Below, piece by piece: positions 1 to 6,590 of a stretch of 64,000 bases of DNA. A program made the position numbers and the translations under genes. The DNA is from Mesorhizobium jarvisii (lineage in GTDB: Bacteria > Pseudomonadota > Alphaproteobacteria > Rhizobiales > Rhizobiaceae), in contig NZ_QZXA01000007.1 in NCBI RefSeq assembly GCF_003601985.1, positions 310,001-374,000 on the forward strand. The letters run 5' to 3'. Below the pieces are notes generated by a model. It did not search any database. It worked only from the letters and a program-made list of their open reading frames with translations, and was not told where the DNA came from. Positions within the stretch are counted from its first letter, which is position 1. Each line of letters opens with the position of its first letter.

Positions 1-2
1 CA

Positions 3-206
3 GCATTGGTCTGGTATCTGGTAATCGCCGGTCCACAGGGCGGCATGGTGGTGCTGCCCAGCACCTTCGACAAGCGCGAACAGTGCACCGCAGCCATCAC
101 CGAATATCAGAAGCAGCCGACCCCCGCTGGCTGGTCCGTGCAGTGCGTGCCGAGCGCCTCGCCCTTCACCGATGAGGGCGATGCCGAGGAACCGGCCGCG
201 CAGTAA
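3..206 (+). CDS. small hypothetical protein, 5' end cut by window edge
   Basis: About 67 residues are visible. The reading frame is open to the left edge, so the true start is probably outside the window; the only internal start codon is a TTG at 6. The visible N-terminus (VWYLVIAGPQGG) reads like the end of a signal peptide or a short mature secreted protein, with two cysteines (QCTAAI and VQCVPS) that could form a disulfide in the periplasm, and an acidic C-terminus. A strong terminator hairpin follows 14 bases after the stop. I do not recognise the family. Confidence 0.6.
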   Translation, partial: ALVWYLVIAGPQGGMVVLPSTFDKREQCTAAITEYQKQPTPAGWSVQCVPSASPFTDEGDAEEPAAQ

Positions 207-220
207 GCATCCGTCGCAAC

Positions 221-257
221 AAGGCCCGCAGCCGTTGGCTGCGGGCCTTGTTGTTTT
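221..257 (+). terminator. intrinsic terminator
   Basis: A perfect 13-bp stem (221-233 with 237-249) and a 3-nt loop are followed by the T-rich tail GTTGTTTT. It ends the small gene that stops at 206. The T-rich side is only on the + strand, so it would not serve the OsmC gene that converges from the right. Confidence 0.8.
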
Positions 258-763
258 CAGTGCCGGGCACTCACCGTCAATTCCGGCTTCTGGCTGATGG
301 TCTGGAACACCACGCAATAGCGTTCGGTCAGCTTCAGCAGTGAATCAATACGCTCCTGCGGTTCATCCGTGCCGAGAGCGAAATTGAGCCGGATGGCACG
401 AAAACCGACCGGTGCATCCTTGGCGACACCAAGGGTGCCGCGAAAATCGAGATCGCCTTCGGCTTCCACCGTTGCGGCGCCGAGCTTGAACTCGAGCGCC
501 GTCGCCACTGCCTTCAACGTCACCCCGGCGCAAGCCACGAGTGCTTCCAAGAGCATGTCGCCGGAGCAGAGCTCGAGGCCTGAGCCGCCGGTTGCCGGAT
601 GCAGACCAGCGACAGCGATCGCCCTGCCCGTCTCCACCTTGCAGGCCACCGACTGGTCGTCGATAGAGCCCTTCGCTCTCAGCGTGATCAGCGCCTGCGA
701 GGCATCCTCGCGATAGGCCTGCTTCAGCGGCGCCTGCATCGCCTTAAGTTCGGTGGCGTCCAT
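257..763 (-). CDS. OsmC family protein
   Basis: A 168-aa protein of the OsmC/Ohr superfamily, thiol-dependent peroxide-reducing or stress proteins of the cytoplasm. The two conserved cysteines are visible: C78 in LVACAGVT and C150 in ERYCVVFQT. The latter deviates from the HCPV context usual in OsmC, so peroxidase activity is not assured. I chose the ATG at 763 (MDATELKAMQ); the frame stays open to 967, but the extra N-terminus is low-complexity and covers the start region of the divergent WG-repeat gene. It is transcribed alone. Family assignment is firm, substrate unknown. Confidence 0.85.
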   Translation of the reverse strand: MDATELKAMQAPLKQAYREDASQALITLRAKGSIDDQSVACKVETGRAIAVAGLHPATGGSGLELCSGDMLLEALVACAGVTLKAVATALEFKLGAATVEAEGDLDFRGTLGVAKDAPVGFRAIRLNFALGTDEPQERIDSLLKLTERYCVVFQTISQKPELTVSARH

Positions 764-892
764 TTCGTTGCCTCTTTCGTCTGTTTGCTTAGCGTCGTGA
801 TCGAGACAGTTCCGGCAGATCTGCAGAATAGGATTTCTGCCACAACCCGAAGCTATGGTTGTCGCGTTCGGTCGGTTTGAGGGAGCTCGGCA

Positions 893-2782
893 TTGGTTGG
901 GAAATGTCTGATGCACGCGCTGGCGATGGGGTTTGGCGCCCTGGTGGTCTTTGCCCCGACCGACCAAGCGGCCTCATTCGTCCTCATGTCCTGTTCACCC
1001 GGCCAGTTTGCAGGAAAGCCGGCAGAGCCAAATGGCTTGACGGTCGCCTGTGGTGGCAGTTTCAACCTGTGCGGCTACGTTGACCAGTCAAAAAATCAGG
1101 TCATCCCATGGCGGTTCGAAGTCGCACTGCCTTTTTCCGACGGATTCGCCGGCGTCAGAATCAACGGAAAGTTTGGCTTCATCGACCGTGCGGGCAAGCT
1201 CGTGGTTCCCGCCAAATTCGACGTGGTTGCGGGCTTCACAAAAGGCCTTGCCGAGGTCGTGCTTGATGGCAAGGCGGGCGTCATAGATCGCTCGGGCAAC
1301 TTCGTCGTCGAACCCAACTATGCGCGCGCGATGCCGTTCGGAGAAGATACGGTTCTTGTCAGCGAAGGTGCCTGGCAGGCGGCTGGTTTCAATGGCTGCG
1401 AAAGCCTGAGGGACGCTAAACGGACTTTGCAGCTCGACTTTGTCAAAAACCCCTCGCCGCAATATCGCCTCTGGCACGTTCGGACCCGATCCCTGAGTTC
1501 GGAAATCTACAGACTTCGATACTTCGACGACCCGGACCATCTGTTGCTTTGGGCCAGCACCGAAGACAACAATTTGGGCGAGTTCGGGCTCCTGCGATCG
1601 GATGGAACCTGGCAAATCACTCCCCGATATGAGGACGTGTCCCCACTCACCGATGGGTTCGCCACCGTGTGCAATATAAAGCCGACCCCGTCCGATCCGT
1701 CGAAGCGGAAGGTATGCGGCGCGGTAGACTCCAAAGGAGATCTCGTCGTGCCGATCAAGTTCGATGGCACCTTCTATTGGCGAAATGGCCTCAAGCTGGT
1801 TCGAAACGATGACAAAAAGGGAATCGTCGACATAAGCGGCCAACTCCTTGGCAGCCGTTATTTCGACGACGCCAGATTGGCTGAGAAAGGCGATGTCAGT
1901 ATAGTTCGCATCGGCGATCAATGGGTTGGGCTCGACCGGCGCGGCCAGATTGTCGCGAACCCGGAAGACGGAGAAATCCTTTCCCAATGCCCTTCCGGCA
2001 TCAAGGTGGAAAAACGGTCAGGCAAGTTTCGCTTCGTCGATGCGAATGGCAAGCCCACCGAATCCTATCTGTTTGAGCAGGCTTTTCTCAAGCTGGACTG
2101 CGACCGGCCAACCCCGGTTACCCTCAACGGCCAGTGGGGATTTGTCGACACAGGCGGCCATTTGCTGATGTCGAAGCCAAGCTTTGACAACGTCTACAAT
2201 TTTCAGGACGGATATGCCGCTGTCGAGGAAGGTGGAAAGTGGGGCGTGATCGATGCCAAGGGCAGATACTCGGCAGCTCCGCAGTTTGACAATCTCCGGC
2301 CCGATGATGATGGCGTTTTCGTAATTGACGTCGATGGTCGGAAGTCATGGGTCAATGCTCAGGGACAGCAGGTACCCGAACCGACCCGCAAGAAGGATCG
2401 AGCAGCGGTACTTGCCTGCGGCGAGGATGGCGGTCACTTCTTCAGCACCGACACCACCGGCCAAACATTGTGGGGACTTGCCGCAGCCGACGGGACCGTT
2501 TTCGTTCCGCCAAAATATCGGGCGCTGCGGTGCTACGCGAACGGTCTTGCCTGGGTCGCTGACGACATGCGTCGGATGTGGTGCCAGATCGATACCCAAG
2601 GCGTCATCCGCAATCCGGCTGAATGCAGCCCGAACTTCAACGGCAGAATCATCTTTGACGCCAGTTTTGAGAAATTTTCCGATGATCGATACGAGAGCAG
2701 CGTGCTTTGGGAGCGCGCGCTTCTCGACTATGGCCGCGGGGTTCGCAAGGCACCGCCCAAGATTGTTGGCTCAGGGTTTTAA
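893..2782 (+). CDS. secreted WG-repeat-containing protein
   Basis: A 629-aa protein with an N-terminal signal peptide (hydrophobic stretch ending near AAS, residue ~27), so probably periplasmic or surface. The rest is built of WG/KWG-type repeats such as GKFGFIDRAGKLVVPAKFD, GKAGVIDRSGNFVVEP, GQWGFVDTGGHLL and GKWGVIDAKGRYSAAPQFD, spaced roughly 45-50 residues apart, likely forming a beta-rich repeat fold. Start: TTG at 893 has GAGGGAG seven bases upstream; an in-frame ATG at 911 also gives a good signal peptide. WG-repeat proteins have no settled function; a binding or scaffold role is only a guess. No operon partner. Confidence 0.85.
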   Translation: MVGKCLMHALAMGFGALVVFAPTDQAASFVLMSCSPGQFAGKPAEPNGLTVACGGSFNLCGYVDQSKNQVIPWRFEVALPFSDGFAGVRINGKFGFIDRAGKLVVPAKFDVVAGFTKGLAEVVLDGKAGVIDRSGNFVVEPNYARAMPFGEDTVLVSEGAWQAAGFNGCESLRDAKRTLQLDFVKNPSPQYRLWHVRTRSLSSEIYRLRYFDDPDHLLLWASTEDNNLGEFGLLRSDGTWQITPRYEDVSPLTDGFATVCNIKPTPSDPSKRKVCGAVDSKGDLVVPIKFDGTFYWRNGLKLVRNDDKKGIVDISGQLLGSRYFDDARLAEKGDVSIVRIGDQWVGLDRRGQIVANPEDGEILSQCPSGIKVEKRSGKFRFVDANGKPTESYLFEQAFLKLDCDRPTPVTLNGQWGFVDTGGHLLMSKPSFDNVYNFQDGYAAVEEGGKWGVIDAKGRYSAAPQFDNLRPDDDGVFVIDVDGRKSWVNAQGQQVPEPTRKKDRAAVLACGEDGGHFFSTDTTGQTLWGLAAADGTVFVPPKYRALRCYANGLAWVADDMRRMWCQIDTQGVIRNPAECSPNFNGRIIFDASFEKFSDDRYESSVLWERALLDYGRGVRKAPPKIVGSGF

Positions 2783-2992
2783 GTGACTTGTCAGCCGCTG
2801 CTGCAAGACCATGGCGGATGCGTCAGGCCGGCTCGCACTCATAAGGACGGTCGCGGTGGCCCCTGCGCCAATGCAAGCTCAGGGCTGGCGTAGCGCGGTG
2901 TCGGCTTTCACCCGTATAGCTGGGAGCCGAGGCATGATTTCGCAGAGTCCTCAAGCCATCCCTGTCGCTTCCCGCACCTTTGGTCCGCGCCT

Positions 2993-3880
2993 ATGGCCGA
3001 TGTCGCCATTCTCGAAACACGCGAAAGGGTTCTCGCTGGCATCCTGCTGACCGGTGCCGCCTATCTCTTGTTTTCGACGCAGGACGCCTCGATCAAGCTG
3101 CTGGTCACGGGAATGACGGTCTGGCAGATCATGTTCTACCGCAGCATCACCATTCTTGGCGCCTGCGCGGCAATTGGCGGGCGGCAGCTGTTTGCCGACA
3201 CGGTGCGCTCGCCGATCGTGCGGCCCATGCTGGTGCGCAGCGCCTTCACCCTTGCCGCCTGGCTCTGTTACTATAGCGCCGCGCGCAGCCTGCAGCTCGC
3301 CGAGCTGACCACCGTCTACTACGCAGCGCCGATCATCGTCACCGTGTTTTCGGTGTTCCTGCTCGGCGAAAAGGTGCCGATGTTGCGCTGGCTGGCGGTT
3401 TTGATCGGTTTTGCCGGCGTCTTCGTCGCTTGCGACCCGACCCATCTCGGCCTGTCCGTGCCGGTGCTGCTGGTGCTTGCGGCCGCCCTCTTGTGGGCCA
3501 TTGCCATCGTGCTCCTGCGCAAGACAGCGCTTGCCGAACGCTCGATGATCCAGCTTCTCCTCAATAACTTCTATTTCCTGCTGTTTTCGGCGGTGCCGGC
3601 GCTGTTGTGGTGGCATACGCCTGGTCTGGCCCAGTTGCTGCTTCTTGCCAGCGTCGGCGCGCTTGGCGGCCTGGCGCAATACCTCCTCTTCGAAGGCATG
3701 AAGCGTACGCCGACATCGATCCTCGCGCCTCTCGAATACAGCTCGCTGTTGTGGGCGTTCGCGCTCGGCTTCGCGATCTGGGGCGACGTGCCGCGCCGCG
3801 AAGTGTTCCTGGGTGCCGCCCTGATCATCGCCGCCGGGCTGCTGATTGTCGGCGGCGAGCATTTCCGCAAGCGGCTGTGA
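2993..3880 (+). CDS. EamA/DMT family transporter
   Basis: A 295-aa inner-membrane protein with ten predicted hydrophobic helices in two EamA repeats, as expected for drug/metabolite transporters. The first repeat carries the usual helix with LAELTTVYYAAPIIVTVFS and ends with an LLGEKV segment; the second ends with LEYSSLLWAF and the FxGA region. It probably exports a small metabolite, substrate unknown. A second EamA gene follows in the same direction 60 bp downstream, so they may be co-transcribed, but the two proteins are clearly diverged. Confidence 0.88.
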   Translation: MADVAILETRERVLAGILLTGAAYLLFSTQDASIKLLVTGMTVWQIMFYRSITILGACAAIGGRQLFADTVRSPIVRPMLVRSAFTLAAWLCYYSAARSLQLAELTTVYYAAPIIVTVFSVFLLGEKVPMLRWLAVLIGFAGVFVACDPTHLGLSVPVLLVLAAALLWAIAIVLLRKTALAERSMIQLLLNNFYFLLFSAVPALLWWHTPGLAQLLLLASVGALGGLAQYLLFEGMKRTPTSILAPLEYSSLLWAFALGFAIWGDVPRREVFLGAALIIAAGLLIVGGEHFRKRL

Positions 3881-3940
3881 TGCGGATGGCGCTCACTGCT
3901 GACCCTACGATGTCAGCACCGGACGGGGTAGGTTGCCGGC

Positions 3941-4849
3941 ATGACTGAAGTCGCAGCCGCCACAACCGAAACCACCGAACGCACGCTTGGCATCATATTG
4001 GTGTCGTCATCGGCGGCGGTGTTCGGCCTGACCGGTGTCTTGACCAAGTCGATCCATGCCGATCCGCTGACCATCACCTGTTGGCGCGGCTTTGTCGGCT
4101 CGATCCTGATCAGCCTCTATGTGCTGTGGCGCCGCCATCGCTCGGGTAACCGCGGCACGCTGCGGCTTGGCTGGCGCGGTTGGCTGCTGGCGGTGGAAGG
4201 CGCGCTGGCCAGTATCGCCTTCATCTCGGCGTTCAAATTCACCTATGTCGCCAATGTCGCGGTTATCTACGCGACGTCGCCCTTCATTGCCGCCCTGCTG
4301 GCCTGGGTGCTGGTGCGCGAGCCTTTCCGCCTGCAGACGATGCTCGCGGCGGCCGTGTCGCTGTGCGGCGTAGGCATCATGGTCTGGTCGGGCTTCGGCA
4401 CCGGCAATGTGTTCGGCGACGGGCTGGCGCTGCTGATGACCGCCGGCAGCGCGCTCTACATGATCATGGTGCGCGCCTTCCGCGACACGCCGGTGGTGTG
4501 GGCCGGCGCGGTTTCAGCCTTTCTGCTGTTCATATTCGGCTGGTTCGTCACCGATCCCCTGGCGGTTTCGGCGAGGGACGCTGTTCTGCTCGTCACCTTC
4601 GGCGCGTCCTTCGCATTGTCGTCGATCCTGTGGACGGAAGGCGCGCGGCTTATCCCGGCACCCGAATCCGGCCTGCTCGGCTCGGCGGAAGTGCCGTTCG
4701 CGATCCTGTTTGCCTTTTTGTTCCTGGCCGAGATACCGCCTGTCGCCAGTATGGTCGGCGGCGCCATCGTACTCTGCGCGGTGTTCGCCCATGCCGGCCG
4801 CGACTGGCTGGCAGCCCGCTCGCAGCAGGCAGCGTCAAATATTTCTTAA
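3941..4849 (+). CDS. EamA/DMT family transporter
   Basis: A 302-aa ten-helix inner-membrane protein of the drug/metabolite transporter superfamily. Both EamA repeats are visible: the first has FTYVANVAVIYATSPFIAAL and VLVREPF, the second has GLLGSAEVPFAILFAFLFL and a final helix before a short basic tail. It follows another EamA gene by 60 bp. A 13-bp palindrome (GTGACTCAGTCAC, 4854-4866) and a candidate small RNA lie just downstream. Exported substrate unknown. Confidence 0.88.
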   Translation: MTEVAAATTETTERTLGIILVSSSAAVFGLTGVLTKSIHADPLTITCWRGFVGSILISLYVLWRRHRSGNRGTLRLGWRGWLLAVEGALASIAFISAFKFTYVANVAVIYATSPFIAALLAWVLVREPFRLQTMLAAAVSLCGVGIMVWSGFGTGNVFGDGLALLMTAGSALYMIMVRAFRDTPVVWAGAVSAFLLFIFGWFVTDPLAVSARDAVLLVTFGASFALSSILWTEGARLIPAPESGLLGSAEVPFAILFAFLFLAEIPPVASMVGGAIVLCAVFAHAGRDWLAARSQQAASNIS

Positions 4850-4894
4850 AAAAGTGACTCAGTCACGGAACCATCATCGGACTCAGACATTATT

Positions 4895-4980
4895 GGTGTG
4901 ACGGGCCACCCCCGAGTCCCCCCAAACCCCTCGGCCCGTCCTACTCCCAAGCCGACCGCAAGGTCGGCTTTTTCTTTCTA
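4895..4980 (+). ncRNA. candidate small RNA: C-rich hairpin plus terminator
   Basis: An 8-bp perfect stem GACGGGCC/GGCCCGTC (4900-4907 with 4933-4940) encloses a 25-nt loop that is almost all C and A, then a short single-stranded CTACTCCCAA, then a terminator hairpin with a GCAA tetraloop and T-run. This two-hairpin layout with a C-rich loop is what is expected of a trans-acting RNA that pairs with G-rich ribosome binding sites. No convincing promoter is seen; the palindrome at 4854-4866 lies upstream. It could instead be the 3' UTR of the EamA transcript. Confidence 0.4.
4951..4980 (+). terminator. intrinsic terminator, first of three tandem hairpins
   Basis: Perfect 7-bp stem GCCGACC/GGTCGGC closed by a GCAA tetraloop, followed by TTTTTCTTTCT. 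It is the strongest of three related hairpins spaced about 36 nt apart. Confidence 0.8.
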
Positions 4981-4984
4981 AATA

Positions 4985-5013
4985 GGCCCCACCGCAAGGG
5001 CGGCCTTTTCTTT
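4985..5013 (+). terminator. second tandem terminator-like hairpin (imperfect)
   Basis: Same loop context as its neighbours (ACCGCAAGGG) and the same TTTTCTTT tail, but the stem carries a bulged A and a C-C mismatch, as if it were a decayed copy. Confidence 0.55.
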
Positions 5014-5023
5014 GCCAAGGGGG

Positions 5024-5047
5024 CCCGACCGCAGGTCGGGGTTTCTT
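5024..5047 (+). terminator. third tandem terminator-like hairpin
   Basis: Perfect 7-bp stem CCCGACC/GGTCGGG with loop GCA, then GTTTCTT. It lies 20 bases from the stop of the converging LysR gene; the T-run is on the + strand only. Confidence 0.65.
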
Positions 5048-5066
5048 GCGATAGGCTGGCGCCAAA

Positions 5067-5930
5067 TCAGCGGGGCGGCTGGGACAGGGCCAAGTTGCCG
5101 CTGAGCAGCGCCGCCAGATCGCCCGCGGAAGCATCAGCACCGGCACGCAGCCGGATCGCGAATTCGGCCATCGGAACCGGCGGCAGGCCCAACTCGCGCG
5201 ACGCTTCGACAATGCCTGAATGGGCAAAGCGCGGGGTTCGCAAGGTCAGCGCAACGCCGGCATTCACCGCGGTGCGCAGTCCGGCCAGGCTGGCGCTGCC
5301 GGCGGCGATGCGGTAGCGGCGGCCGGCAGCATCGAGCGCCGCCAGTGCAGCCTCGCGAAACCCGCAATAGGGATCGAGCAGCGCCAGCGGCAATTCTTCC
5401 TGCCGCGAGGCCAGCCCTTTCCCAGAACACATCCACATCATCGGTTCACGCAGGACGCCGACCTCGTCCGGCGCGGCCGCCTGGCGCATGACAATCGCCA
5501 GATCGAGGCTGCCGGCCTGCAATGCCTGCGCCAGTTCGGCGGAGCGGCCAACCCGCAATTCGATCCTGACGCGCGGATGGCTGGTGGCAAAGGCGCGCAA
5601 AAGGTCCGGCAGGCCGCTGTCGGCGAAATCCTGTGTCGTGCCGATGGCGACACGCCCGGCAGCCCGCGCGCCCTTCAGCGCCAGCCACGCCTCACGGTGC
5701 GCGGCAAGAATGCGCCTGGCGTGGCCGACGAGGTCCTCGCCGGCCGGCGTCAGGCCGCGCCCCCTGCCTTGCGGCGCCAGCAGCGGCTCGCCGACGATCT
5801 CCTCCAGCCGCTGCATCTGGGCGGTCACGGCCGAAGGCGAACGGCCGACCCTGATGGCCGCCTGCGCCAGCGAACCGCTGTCGACAAAAGCGAGGAAGGT
5901 TTTGAGCAGATCCGGATCGAGCGCTTCCAT
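5067..5930 (-). CDS. LysR family transcriptional regulator
   Basis: A 287-aa LysR-type regulator: N-terminal winged helix (residues ~1-65, with the helix-turn-helix around GSLAQAAIRVGRSPSAVTAQMQ) and a periplasmic-binding-like effector domain. It is divergent from a tautomerase gene 114 bp away, which is its likely target. A 15-bp palindrome containing a T-N11-A LysR box lies two bases upstream of its ATG, and a second half-site follows, consistent with autorepression and activation of the neighbour. Effector unknown, possibly an aromatic or keto-acid substrate of the tautomerase. Confidence 0.9.
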   Translation of the reverse strand: MEALDPDLLKTFLAFVDSGSLAQAAIRVGRSPSAVTAQMQRLEEIVGEPLLAPQGRGRGLTPAGEDLVGHARRILAAHREAWLALKGARAAGRVAIGTTQDFADSGLPDLLRAFATSHPRVRIELRVGRSAELAQALQAGSLDLAIVMRQAAAPDEVGVLREPMMWMCSGKGLASRQEELPLALLDPYCGFREAALAALDAAGRRYRIAAGSASLAGLRTAVNAGVALTLRTPRFAHSGIVEASRELGLPPVPMAEFAIRLRAGADASAGDLAALLSGNLALSQPPR

Positions 5931-5932
5931 AG

Positions 5933-5947
5933 TTCGATAATATCGAA
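5933..5947. promoter_or_regulatory. candidate LysR operator
   Basis: TTCGATAATATCGAA is a perfect palindrome around a central base and contains T-N11-A (TCGATAATATCGA). A related half-site ATTCGAT occurs at 5964-5970. It sits between a LysR gene and the tautomerase gene it probably controls. Confidence 0.6.
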
Positions 5948-6044
5948 TCTTTATTTCAAAACAATTCGATTTTTTTGACTAAATGACAGTGACATGATCT
6001 CTCCAACGGCGGTCAGATGCCGCCAGAATCCAAGGAGATGAAAA

Positions 6045-6452
6045 ATGCCCATCATCAATATCAGCGTCACCGGCAAGCCAGATGCCGCTTTGTCCGCCAG
6101 CATCGCCAGGGAAATAACCGAGATCACCGCCACGCAATTGCGCAAGGATCCGACGATCACCGCCGTTGCCGTATCCTATATCGATCCGCAGCACTGGTTC
6201 GCCGGCGGCAAATCATTGGCCGAGCATGGCACCAACACGTTCTGGCTGGATATCAAGGTGGTCGACGGCACCAACACCAAACTCGAGTTGGAAGCCTATC
6301 TCAAGGCTCTCTTCGATGCCTTCGGTCGCCTGCTGGGCGGCGTGCACGAGGAAAGCTATGCCTTCGTGCATGAAGTGCCGGCAGCCGCCTATGGCTATGG
6401 CGGCAAGACGCAGGAGTTCCGCTTCATCAGCGGGCGGTTGAAGGCGGCGTAG
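6045..6452 (+). CDS. tautomerase family protein
   Basis: A 135-aa protein starting MPIINISVTGKPD. The proline after the initiator methionine is the catalytic base of the 4-oxalocrotonate tautomerase superfamily once Met is removed. It is about twice the size of a classic 62-aa tautomerase, in line with the longer single-chain members of the family. A clear ribosome site (AAGGAG) precedes the ATG. It is divergent from a LysR gene and probably its target. Substrate is unknown; keto-enol tautomerisation of an aromatic breakdown product is plausible. Confidence 0.8.
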   Translation: MPIINISVTGKPDAALSASIAREITEITATQLRKDPTITAVAVSYIDPQHWFAGGKSLAEHGTNTFWLDIKVVDGTNTKLELEAYLKALFDAFGRLLGGVHEESYAFVHEVPAAAYGYGGKTQEFRFISGRLKAA

Positions 6453-6457
6453 GGGTC

Positions 6458-6487
6458 GTTCCTTCTCCCTCCGGAGGGAGAAGGAAC
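6458..6487. repeat. 30-bp perfect palindrome
   Basis: A perfect 30-bp inverted repeat (core CCCTCCGGAGGG) begins five bases after the tautomerase stop. It has no T-run, so it is not a classic terminator; it may protect the mRNA 3' end or be a remnant of a dispersed palindromic repeat. Confidence 0.75.
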
Positions 6488-6590
6488 ACCGTCTCTTCCC
6501 ACATTGACCTAGCGCCCACTTGCGCTAGGCTCTGCGCCGACGCGGCCGCGTAAGAGCCGCGATGACAAAGATCGTTGGGAGAGAAGCGGC

